64,000 nt of DNA from Notospermus geniculatus (Eukaryota > Nemertea > Pilidiophora > Heteronemertea > Lineidae), in the NCBI GenBank assembly GCA_002633025.1, contig NMRB01000095.1:601908-665907 (forward strand). The letters run 5' to 3'. This document shows, piece by piece, positions 34,709-43,805 of this stretch. Under the pieces are notes generated by a model, which was not told the DNA's origin, did no database searches, and worked only from the letters and a program-made list of their open reading frames with translations. A program made the translations under genes and the position numbers. How positions within the stretch are numbered: position 1 is the stretch's first letter; every line of letters starts with the position of its first letter.

Positions 34709-34906
34709 ATGGCGTTGGTGTTTAGCAGAGACTATTGCTTGACACAAAGTCAACTTCGACTATACGATGCTGTTAAACATGCTGGTGGTGAACTTGTTGG
34801 TCGTGGTTTACAACAATTGGCAAGGAAAAAATTCTCAAAGACAAGTGGTGCTGATCGAAAAGCAAATGCAACTGGCGTTCAGCGTTTGATTCATCTTTTT
34901 CATTGA
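34709..34906 (+). CDS. Small ATG frame in the duplicated unit (copy 1)
   Basis: 65 codons in a good start context (GACATGG). The product begins MALVFSRDYCLTQSQLRLYD and has a basic middle (QLARKKFSKTSGADRKAN). The second copy at 36726 differs by one residue (Gly to Asp at about residue 26). A strong stem-loop follows the stop by 15 bases. No known domain; could be a short gene, a first exon or chance. Confidence 0.25.
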   Translation: MALVFSRDYCLTQSQLRLYDAVKHAGGELVGRGLQQLARKKFSKTSGADRKANATGVQRLIHLFH

Positions 34907-34921
34907 TCTTTTGATCTTGAT

Positions 34922-34972
34922 CCAAGATCTCTTGAATTATCCTCTTGACAAGAGAATAATTCAAGATCCTGG
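34922..34972. repeat. Long hairpin after the small frame (copy 1)
   Basis: CTTGAATTATCCTCTTG and CAAGAGAATAATTCAAG pair with one mismatch, and flanking CCAAGAT and ATCCTGG extend the stem. Preserved unchanged in copy 2 (36939-36990). Confidence 0.7.
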
Positions 34973-35257
34973 GAACATCCATTTGCAGCGTGATATGGGT
35001 GGTGAAGGGTTCAATTGCTCAATTTAGTTTCTGCGTGGTGGCGGCCATCTGCCTTTTTAGGGAAAAACGGCTGATATCAAAGACCGCGGTCTATTCTGGT
35101 TCTCCAACATGCCTTTTTCATCACGACGTTTGATCGTTGTCAGAAAAAAATCCGAGCAGCAAATGACCGTGGGCAAATGGCTGTAATAGAATAGAAAAAT
35201 AGCCTTTGCCCAATAGAAGGGTAGACTGGTTCATTTACTCTGGTTAGGAACCAGATA

Positions 35258-35485
35258 CTATCGACCCGAAAACTGGAACGTGCGCAGAAAATCAATGATA
35301 TCCTGATGGTCTGGTTGGTAGAGAAACACAAGGGATAAAACAGAACATCCTTGGCGCCTGATTGCCTTTAATAAGGTCGCTACTTCTGACGCGTCTGTCG
35401 CTTTCAATGTTGTCAAATTGAATCTCGGGAGGGTTTCACACGACGGTGAGTTTGCAACGAGCCATGGCAACATTTCTGTTCTCAT
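35258..35485 (-). CDS. Possible leucine-rich fragment in the duplicated unit (copy 1)
   Basis: 75 codons from an ATG. PRFNLTTLKATDASEVATLL followed by KAIRRQGCSVLSLVFL has the L-x-x-L-x-L spacing and helix of an NLR-type leucine-rich repeat, but only about one and a half repeats are present. Identical in copy 2 (37275-37502). Motif-level inference only; it may be a remnant of an immune-receptor repeat. Confidence 0.25.
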   Translation of the reverse strand: MRTEMLPWLVANSPSCETLPRFNLTTLKATDASEVATLLKAIRRQGCSVLSLVFLYQPDHQDIIDFLRTFQFSGR

Positions 35486-36725
35486 TACATCAGCCTGGTG
35501 GTCTGATCATCATCGAAGGAGTTTGGCGAAGTTCAGCGTCTGTGTCCTCCTGCGTTGAAACAGACAACCTAAGCACTTCAATCAAGCAATGCTAAACCGA
35601 AGTGGGGGAGAAGAAATGGTTTTCGTTGGGAAGCAACAATTTGTAGATTAACTGACATCATGATCAACAGGACNCTGAGCATACTCATGATTTCCTCTAG
35701 TACTCCAAGTTAAAAGGGAGTAAAAAGGGACACCACTACTCTACTTCAAACAGACAGACTATCGTCTTACAGACTGTGCTCTTACCATAATCCTTTACTC
35801 CTTCCCTTTCAGACTATCAATTTTGTCTACCATGGCTTTAACCCCTGATTGGCCTGTACTTTTAATCCCATGTTTGAACTCTTCACCCCGCCCATGAGAC
35901 CAATTTCGCATATAAACAAAGCTAATTGTCTGTTGGTTGATGTTGGTGACATCAGGAAAGTACAACATGTACATCACGTGATGTCATGTTTTGAAAAATT
36001 GGCAGAATCTAAGTTGCAGCCTCGTCCCTGCTTGCAAGGTCAAGCTTGCACGCTGTTTGTTTCCTTATATGGACTTAAAATTGTTTTGATGGAGGAGGAC
36101 AACCTTTAACGATCACAACAAAGGGAAGTAAACAGGTTGTTTCGTGGCTTACGTTCTGATCAAAGAGGACTCTGAGGGCACCGCAGTGCGAATAGATTAC
36201 GGGTCTCGGTCCATCATCTTTTTATTAAAAGGGACAGAAAATGCACCAACCACAATGACAGGTGGAATAAAGACCCCCAAGGCTGCTTAAGATGGAATCT
36301 TTGAAGCTGTAAATGTCAGCTTCAGTTCACGGGTGAGAGTGAGATGACATCCAAACGGATATTGTACGTTTGGTACGTGGAGGCCATTCGGGGTCAGGTT
36401 TCATTTTACTATGAACGGAGACTCTGCATTTTAGCCGTCAGACAAACAGCGCAGAGACCATTCCTACATCACAACAAGATTTCGTCATTAGAAATATCAC
36501 CCATCAGCTATGGTCATCCACCAGGTTTGCAACTCGCTAGCTACATGTAGCCTTCAATGCACCATTTTCCCACTGCATGATTTCACCACTGGAGGACAGA
36601 GATACTTTAGCCACAAGACTACACGGCAAATACCACTAAAAACTAGCGATGACTCGACCGTACCTATAGGCGTGCTTAGCATATTTATCAGAGTTTTATA
36701 CCGTTAACCAGCGCTAACTGAGGAC

Positions 36726-36923
36726 ATGGCGTTGGTGTTTAGCAGAGACTACTGCTTGACACAAAGTCAACTTCGACTATACGATGCTGTTAAACATGCT
36801 GATGGTGAACTTGTTGGTCGTGGTTTACAACAATTGGCAAGGAAAAAATTCTCAAAGACAAGTGGTGCTGATCGAAAAGCAAATGCAACTGGCGTTCAGC
36901 GTTTGATTCATCTTTTTCATTGA
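36726..36923 (+). CDS. Small ATG frame in the duplicated unit (copy 2)
   Basis: Same 65-codon frame as at 34709, with one amino-acid change and one silent change. Same following hairpin (36939-36990). Confidence 0.25.
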   Translation: MALVFSRDYCLTQSQLRLYDAVKHADGELVGRGLQQLARKKFSKTSGADRKANATGVQRLIHLFH

Positions 36924-37274
36924 TCTTTTGATCTTGATCCAAGATCTCTTGAATTATCCTCTTGACAAGAGAATAATTCAAGATCCTGGGAACATCCATT
37001 TGCAGCGTGATATGGGTGGTGAAGGGTTCAATTGCTCAATTTAGTTTCTGCGTGGTGGCGGCCATCTGCCTTTTTAGGGAAAAACGGCTGATATCAAAGA
37101 CCGCGGTCTATTCTGGTTCTCCAACATGCCTTTTTCATCACGACGTTTGATCGTTGTCAGAAAAAAATCCGAGCAGCAAATGACCGTGGGCAAATGGCTG
37201 TAATAGAATAGAAAAATAGCCTTTGCCCAATAGAAGGGTAGACTGGTTCATTTACTCTGGTTAGGAACCAGATA

Positions 37275-37502
37275 CTATCGACCCGAAAACTGGAACGTGC
37301 GCAGAAAATCAATGATATCCTGATGGTCTGGTTGGTAGAGAAACACAAGGGATAAAACAGAACATCCTTGGCGCCTGATTGCCTTTAATAAGGTCGCTAC
37401 TTCTGACGCGTCTGTCGCTTTCAATGTTGTCAAATTGAATCTCGGGAGGGTTTCACACGACGGTGAGTTTGCAACGAGCCATGGCAACATTTCTGTTCTC
37501 AT
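37275..37502 (-). CDS. Possible leucine-rich fragment (copy 2)
   Basis: Identical to the frame at 35258-35485. It carries no independent evidence because the two units are nearly the same here. Confidence 0.22.
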   Translation of the reverse strand: MRTEMLPWLVANSPSCETLPRFNLTTLKATDASEVATLLKAIRRQGCSVLSLVFLYQPDHQDIIDFLRTFQFSGR

Positions 37503-37690
37503 TACATCAGCCTGGTGGTCTGATCATCATCGAAGGAGTTTGGCGAAGTTCAGCGTCTGTGTCCTCCTGCGTTGAAACAGACAACCTAAGCACTTCAATC
37601 AAGCAATGCTAAACCGAAGTGGGGGAGAAGAAATGGTTTTCGTTGGGAAGCAACAATTTGTAGATTAACTGACATCATGATCAACAGGAC

Positions 37691-38087
37691 TCTACCAGAT
37701 AGACAATGTACAAGGGGAAACAACGTTGACCTTATCGACTCTACCTTTGACTCTGATAGATTTTCTACCACATCCCTTCAGTAAAAACAATCGATCCTTT
37801 GCACATCACACTGGCTTTGAGGGCTCAGTCTACCTGAAGCAGATAATGGATTTCTAAGCCTTTTGATACTTATCATATAAGAAGATAGAAGGGGTGAAGT
37901 CGCCGCGCTTATCCGGTGGGAAAGACGGTGGACAGTGGCTTGTGTCTGACTGAACCAAAGGTAGATTCTCGGTTCAAATGAAGGAAAGGCTTTGAGGAGC
38001 CTCTGAGAAGGGTGAGGTAGGCAAAATGCATTACAGGAGTAGCTAATCTGGAGTTACATGTACATGTACGTACGTATTATCTGTCCA
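37691..38087. other. Spacer, nothing recognised
   Basis: Non-repetitive apart from an ACATGTACATGTACGTACGT run near 38056 just before the nested elements. Confidence 0.4.
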
Positions 38088-38119
38088 GGGACCTTATTCA
38101 CGAAGCCCCCGTAACTTAA

Positions 38120-38361
38120 GGGCCGCATGCACCAAAGGAAGAACTCAGGTTGAGCCACAACTTTTCCATTGTTCAGGTTTGCCAGGGCATGATGTGACAA
38201 TGGAAAAGTTGTGGCTCAACCTGAGTTCAAGATAATCGTTAGGCTTTTTTCACTGTGAGCATTCCCTATTGTCAAAATCTCGCAATACAAAGGATCAGCA
38301 TTCCCAATGAATAGAGCAGTGCCCACTGTGAAAAAAACCTATTGTTTGGTGCATACGGCCC
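38120..38361. mobile_element. Middle MITE (GGGCCGYATGCACCAAA ends)
   Basis: Left GGGCCGCATGCACCAAA, right TTTGGTGCATACGGCCC. Inner arms share GGCTTTTTTCACTGTGAGC on the left and the mirrored CACTGTGAAAAAAACC on the right. The left arm is itself interrupted directly after GCACCAAA by the palindrome listed next. Confidence 0.88.
38141..38228. mobile_element. Innermost palindrome, 32-bp perfect arms
   Basis: GAACTCAGGTTGAGCCACAA plus CTTTTCCATTGT is exactly inverted at 38197-38228, leaving a 24-base loop. Because the left arm of the middle element resumes after it, this is a third, youngest insertion. The arms have no mismatches, in keeping with youth. Confidence 0.88.
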
Positions 38362-39050
38362 TACTAGGTATGCAAATCCTTTGTCAGGCTGGTATAGTGA
38401 ACAATAGGTCCGCAAATGGACAATACGCACTCCCGTAAGTTACGAGAGCTTCGTGAATAAGGTCACTGACCTTACGAGGCTCATGGCATGCCTGCCGTAG
38501 CCAATCAAAGTGTTCCTACCGTGCAGCGGTTGCTGGCTGGTGATCCAATCCGTGATGCACGTATTCAAGTACAAAACGCTCTTCTGTCAGTATCAGTTTC
38601 TATATATCGGAACCATTTTACGTCTAAAAGCCTATTCTCATTTGGAGAGCTACCAAAATCCGTAACATGCAATTAAAATGTAAATTCGCTTCACTGAAGA
38701 ACCATCAATGAGCGCGATCGAGAAATACATGAAGTATTCTCATCTAGATTTTCTTTGGTAATTGCTATTTAGATTACACTTGAGCTCTGTAGCATGCGAC
38801 TACATCCAGTCTGCCTCTCTGACATGAAATATTGTTCTCGAGGTACCTTCGGCAATGGAATGTTTTATCGTAATTTAAACGAAATTGGTTGTGTTGGTCC
38901 CGAGGGTGTAGTGCTATTTCATTACATTGCTGAGAACACAGGATTTCCAAAGCGGATATCGATTGCACTGTTTTAAGGTTATTGAATTTTCTATTGAAGA
39001 CAACCCTCAAAAGTGCATTTTTATGTCATTCTTTTGCTTACTCTCTGGCT

Positions 39051-39083
39051 ACAGGTACAGGAACAGGAACAGGAACAGGAACG
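39051..39083 (+). repeat. ACAGGA hexamer microsatellite
   Basis: Five near-perfect units of ACAGGA (first unit altered). Confidence 0.9.
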
Positions 39084-39159
39084 ACATTGTCTGGGCGGAT
39101 GGTTTCCCTGACTACTTTCAGTCGCATCTTCTAAGGCTGCGGTTACATTGAGTTACACG

Positions 39160-39236
39160 GTACGGACACGCCGGTTGACAAAGGCTTCAAAAAGAGTTTG
39201 CAACCGTGAAGCCATTGTCAACAGGCGTGTCCGTAT
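39160..39236. mobile_element. Palindromic MITE fragment
   Basis: GTACGGACACGCCGGTTGAC with AAAGGCTTC is mirrored by GAAGCCATTGTCAACAGGCG with TGTCCGTAT. A related but decayed copy lies near 11683. About 77 bp with a short loop. Confidence 0.7.
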
Positions 39237-39268
39237 ACTGTCTGTGTACTTCTGTGCAGGAAGCGTAA

Positions 39269-39443
39269 AGGCCTGTTTCCACTATAGTGGTTTCCGACGT
39301 GGTTTGCAGCCAGTGGTGGGGTTTTCACAGGGCTCTGGATAATCCTTCGATGGTTTCACAAGTCATGGCCTGTTGATTACCCCAATGCCTGTGAAACCGC
39401 TCCGCCCGTCGCAACGACGGAGTCGGCGGTAGTGGAAACAGGT
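39269..39443. mobile_element. MITE with AGGCCTGTTTCCACTA ends
   Basis: Left AGGCCTGTTTCCACTA preceded by TAA (39266-39268), right TAGTGGAAACAGGTC. The right target duplication is not preserved. The TAA and AGGCC start suggest a Harbinger-type element. Confidence 0.7.
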
Positions 39444-39606
39444 CACACGATTTTAGAGGGTTAATGAACGCTCTATCAATTTTCACTTCTACCGTCTCGT
39501 TCCGGAAGCAATCAACAATTAGAACTAATTACTGCCAATGAAAGTAGACATCTTCGTGCTATCGGCAAGAAAGACACGACTGCCCCGGGAAAGATACAAC
39601 ATTGCC

Positions 39607-39807
39607 TCAGGGGAAAAGAGGAGAGATGAGAGTCTGAACGCTTTGATCTGTAATTTCGAGGAGTAATTTTATTCCCGAATTGAAGTAAACAACGGCGTTG
39701 GTTTTAAATAGGGTTTCTAGCTCGGCGTTTGGAGTTGATTCACATCCAGGTTCGCGGATCAGATTGATGATTTTCAGCATACAGGTGTGACAGGGATAAT
39801 AGTCCCC
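39607..39807 (-). CDS. Possible terminal exon, unknown
   Basis: From an acceptor-like CATTGCTTCCAG (minus strand) to a stop, about 66 codons. They include DYYPCHTCMLKIINLIREPG, then LFKTNAVVYFNSGIKLLLEI. The regular hydrophobic pattern suggests real protein, but I cannot assign a family. Upstream of the acceptor the frame runs into a minisatellite, so any preceding exon lies beyond it. Confidence 0.3.
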   Translation of the reverse strand, partial: GDYYPCHTCMLKIINLIREPGCESTPNAELETLFKTNAVVYFNSGIKLLLEITDQSVQTLISPLFP

Positions 39808-39844
39808 CTGGAAGCAATGTCCGGGGGTGTCTACAAACCGAAGA

Positions 39845-40288
39845 TCGATGACTTCTACAAAACGATGACCTAGTACAAAATGATGACCCCACGTACTACA
39901 AAACGATGACCCTACTACAAAACGATGACCCCATGTACTACAAAGCGATGACCCTACTAAAGTGTTTTTCACATTGAACTGGCCAAAGGTACTTGGCTGA
40001 CCTCTTGTCACTAAACTGTAATGGCATGATGACAAATAATAATGTTACGCAACCCTCGGCAGTTGGTGTCATGGCTGACCAGCTTTGGCTGACACCATGA
40101 AAGAGCTATAATCTGTTTTCAAGTCAGTGTTGTGCAACACCACTACCTCTTGGTAAATGTGATCTGGTCACATTTCTGAGTTCAACTAAGTACCTTTGGC
40201 CAGTTCAATGTGAAAAACACTTTACAAAACGATGACCCCATGTAATACAAAACGACGGGGATGACCCTACTACTAAACGATCAACCCT
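39845..40288. repeat. Minisatellite of GATGACCC-TACTACAAAAC units, split by a MITE
   Basis: Six units (39845-39959), each close to CGATGACCCTACTACAAAA with optional CACGTAC or CATGTAC, resume at 40223-40288 after the inserted element. Unit length alternates between about 18 and 23 bases. Confidence 0.85.
39960..40222. mobile_element. Tc1/mariner-type MITE, 263 bp, TA target duplication
   Basis: AAGTGTTTTTCACATTGAAC continuing CTGGCCAAAGGTACTT is exactly inverted at the other end. TA precedes (39958-39959) and follows (40223-40224). Removing the element and one TA restores CCCTACTACAAAACG, an intact minisatellite unit, which proves both insertion and boundaries. Inner GGTGTCATGGCTGACCAG-like and GGCTGACACCATG blocks form a further hairpin. 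Confidence 0.93.
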
Positions 40289-41239
40289 CAGTTTTCCTTG
40301 ACCAACAACTTTAACAAAGCCATGCGGAATTACATCCCAAGGACGTTGATCCCTGTCACAACCTGTATGGTACGACATAATGAAGTACAGAATTGAGAAG
40401 GTACAAGTAGTGGGAATGATGTCAAATGCAGGCTGCTAGTCCAGATTCCTTGAACTTTTTCACATTTCCGTTGACTAGACTTTTAAAACTGCCACAAGAA
40501 CCTGGAGTTTCTTGTCACCTATCAAGAAAAAGTCTGGCGTATAAGAACCTTTTAAACTGAAAAAGTGCTGCAGCTAAGTCGAGCTGTCAGCTAAACCTGG
40601 CTTACGCGTGCTAAGAACTAATCTTAATGTACATTAATTTTAAGGGAAGAGCTGATATGCCTGGGGAGGGCTACGCTCGTCACATTCTTACGGCTTCAGC
40701 TGGCGAGCAAAATCGTGACATTTTGACTTAAATGTCAGGGAATCGTCACAAGACCCGGCCCGCTGATGATGTGCACGAGTTCCATCGTGGAATCTCTCCA
40801 CAAATTAGTACTGAAAGAGTCGTTTTAATAGCTACCTCAGCGACAAAGACCCACACCATGGTCGACCCACACAAAGCAAGCCAGCAGCAACTGCAATAGG
40901 TTCATTTGCAAGCGTATTCAACAAGGCAGAAATACCGTGCGGCAAAATATTATCAGAATTCAAAAACGTATTATTGGCTTCTTTCTTCTCATTCACTGGG
41001 TTGTGAGTTTCAGCAAGTCGGTCTCCCGTTGCTGCACTGACAATTAGGATACTTTATTGGGTGCCTTTCCCCGCAGCCTGAGGTGAATTAAAGCTACATT
41101 GTATATTATATCGTGTGTAGTGGCCATCTTTATGATACTGGCCATCTTCCGATGTTGAACTGACTGCGATCTGCACACACATTTATAATTCGAACATCCT
41201 AGCAACAAAGACGTAGCTCCACAATACTGAGAAACAAAT
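40289..41239. other. Spacer, nothing recognised
   Basis: No inverted ends, tandem repeats or convincing frames seen. Confidence 0.4.
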
Positions 41240-41685
41240 TTACCTACTCTCCATTCCAAATCCCCTTGGCGCGAGGTTTATCAACGATAGCTCCGCAACG
41301 GCTGGGCCGATTTTGATGAAACATACGTCAGTTGACTTATCTTTCTTGGCGGTACAGCCATCATCACAGTCAATTTCCCGAAAAATGTGACAGAAAAAAG
41401 TTGTTTCACAAATCACCGTTTGTGCTGACGGCCGAAATGGCGGCCATTTTGAAATGACGCAATGCATCGCGCACGTGTAAACTGCACTGAACAGCATCGC
41501 GAAATGAAATGGGTTTTGAGAAAGAGATCCGTTATGCAGGCCTTACGCAAAAAATGAAGATAGCAGAAAGATACCGGCAAGAAAGACAAGTTTATTGATG
41601 TATGGTATGTTGAACTTGGCCCAGCCGTTGAGGAGATATCGGCCGAAAACCTCGCGCCAAGGGGATTTGGAATGAAGAGTAATGT
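41240..41685. mobile_element. Inverted-repeat element, ~440 bp
   Basis: TACTCTCCATTCCAAATCCC and CTTGGCGCGAGGTTT on the left are mirrored on the right (one mismatch seen in the outer part), with CGGCTGGGCC and GGCCCAGCCG pairing further in. The interior includes a GGCGGCCATTTTGAAATGA block. No transposase frame; class unassigned. Confidence 0.8.
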
Positions 41686-42438
41686 TGCTGATTGTTCTTG
41701 AGGGTGGCTTGACGTTAAAGCCCCAAATCTCATAAAAACTTCGATGACCATGATGACGTTGCGCCAGGGTCAACCACATTGCGAAATCATGGATTGTGTC
41801 ATGTCATCCGGTTTCAGATCGAGGTTCTGGTTGAGATTTCGGTGGAAGTGCGCACATCTGCGAATTTGAGAATCGTCTATACAAATCGCCATCTTGTTTG
41901 GAGATGTTTGCAAACCGTTGGGGACGAGGTTGACACGATGCTTGTGTCTGTTTTGGCAAATGATGGATGGGCTGTACCTGAAGTGACGTCACCACAGACA
42001 ATTGTCTTCACGATCCATTTTTAATGTTCCTTTCACTTCAATTTATCACAATTACCACGATCGTGGTTTCTGATAAGTTTTTAATTACAGTTCCATTCCA
42101 AAGCATGTTTTCTCCATCGCCTTCGAGTCTCCAAAACAGACATTCCGTACGATTCCTACTCATCAATATCTCCCTCCATCATAATCTCACAAGGTGTAAA
42201 TTTTCACCCTTACCCTCGAAATTTACGTAGGCCTTCTTTTTAAGACAAAATAGGTAATTCCTTTGGTTACACTCGACTGCTTGTTGTTAATTCACGAAAG
42301 ATTGTTGGCGAACAGATTCCCTTTCATCAACGTCATTTCGAGAGATTCAAAAAAATGCTAGTATTTATCTTTTTCAAGCGGAAATAACATTATGCAGTCA
42401 GGCGATTATTTTCCCGTAAGCCTATCGGTAGAATGCTG
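41686..42438. other. Spacer before the 9-kb duplication
   Basis: An 81-codon plus frame (41779-42024) has no recognisable domain. Otherwise AT-rich. Confidence 0.4.
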
Positions 42439-43774
42439 CATAATTTCCTGCCAAACACAGGCAGATGATTTTTTAGAGTCCTATCAATAAACGTCTTGCG
42501 ATGAATTTTCCATCGGGCGGGTAATTGACCTGGAGAGCGAGACCCAGCCCGAGATACGCGGCCTGCAGATTTTTCTGAAAATGACACGGCATGTCATGCA
42601 ACTGGCGATGTCGTCGAGCAACACACCTGTGTATGATGTGTTTTAGCAGTCCTACAAAGCTCCTTTACATATTTTCATATCCGAAAAAATCAATTCTTGC
42701 AGTGAAAGAATCAAGGTACCACAGGATATCAGTAGACAGCATCAACTTTATGTTAATTCTAAACTACGATACAGCAACGATGTCGTTAAAAAGAGCAAAT
42801 GGCATGCCACAGTCATGCCCCCTTTGTCAATACGGAGCGTCCTACTATACCTGCAGGATTTCTGCAATAGCTAATGTACTGGAAACGTTATCAGGTCAGA
42901 GCGATTTCCTGATATGAAGCATGAAACTGAATGGCTGAAGGATAGAAGTTAAAAGACCCACAATCTAATACTCTGACCCACCCAACCATCTCGAGATTTT
43001 CACCAAACAGCTCTAACCATTAACCATGAATAACAGGATATCTCACAGTGGGATGATTTAAATGACGAAAAGGATGCTGATAGTCGTTTTGATTTCTCCA
43101 TCTCACGAAGGAAGAAGATATTGGCGTGCTTTCAGATAGATGGTGAAACTGCCTGATAAAGAAATTTCATCTCTGCCTCAGCAGGAAAGTCATGGTTTGC
43201 CACGAAAGCAGTAAAAAGGCTTTAACATTGAAAAGAGAACTATGTACCAACCCATCAAAATGGTAAAAGCAGTAACTCCGTTTGTCAGCAGCGGGAAGGT
43301 GGTCGATGGAAGGAATAGCTCTATCCTGTACTACCGTGTAGACTTAAGTGTGGCGTATGGCTGTTCCTTCAATCACCCGCAGTCCCACTAATTACAAGTG
43401 CGATAATGCCTTTACATGTACCGTCGGAAGGCAGAGAACGTGACGCCATGAAATTCTGTTTGCAGAGCGAAAAGGATACTTATATTGGACACCTCACGCT
43501 CCGGTACAACATTTCCTGATACAAGTTTCGGCCTAACACGCAAGTTTGATTATTAATTGACACTACGTGCCCATACCTGATCACCCCTACTGTAGATTCC
43601 AATCAAATCTGGATTATCAGAGGACTTAGTGATGCTTGAAAATTAGATGAATGGAGAAGCAGATTGACATCGTCCTCAGGTCGAAAGCGTGCCCCAAGGG
43701 GAAACCAAACAAATCGATGTCGGCCAGACGAATGGCGGATCGTCATCAGAGTTCATTAACCTTCGTCGAAAACG

Positions 43775-43805
43775 TGACCTTGACCCAACGGGGCAATGAC
43801 CTTGA
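43775..43805 (-). promoter_or_regulatory. Two TCAAGGTCA nuclear-receptor half-sites
   Basis: Minus-strand TCAAGGTCA at 43775-43783 and again at 43797-43805. This extended half-site is the classic monomeric ERR/SF-1 (NR3B/NR5A) recognition word. Both are preserved in copy 2 (53513-53521 and 53535-53543). Binding is inferred. Confidence 0.35.

Larger units (their letters stand above)
33654..35673 (+). repeat. 2-kb direct duplication, copy 1
   Basis: It runs from CTGAGCGTACTCATGATTTC to TGATCAACAGGAC and is repeated at once in copy 2. The first half differs by substitutions and small indels; the last ~1 kb is nearly identical. Contents: a CATATAAAC-rich start, a 65-codon plus frame, a hairpin and a 75-codon minus frame. 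Confidence 0.95.
35675..37690 (+). repeat. 2-kb direct duplication, copy 2
   Basis: It starts one base after the ambiguous N at 35674 and ends TGATCAACAGGAC, with the same contents as copy 1. The N sits exactly at the junction, so a misjoined haplotype is a serious alternative to a true tandem duplication. Confidence 0.95.
38088..38464. mobile_element. Outer MITE of a three-level nest (GGGACCTTATTCACGAAG family)
   Basis: The ends match the 11891 element: left GGGACCTTATTCACGAAGCC, right GCTTCGTGAATAAGGTC. Its left arm is split at CGTAACTTAA by a younger element, after which the host resumes as GGTATGCAAATCCTTTGTCA, the block expected from the uninterrupted relative. Confidence 0.9.
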
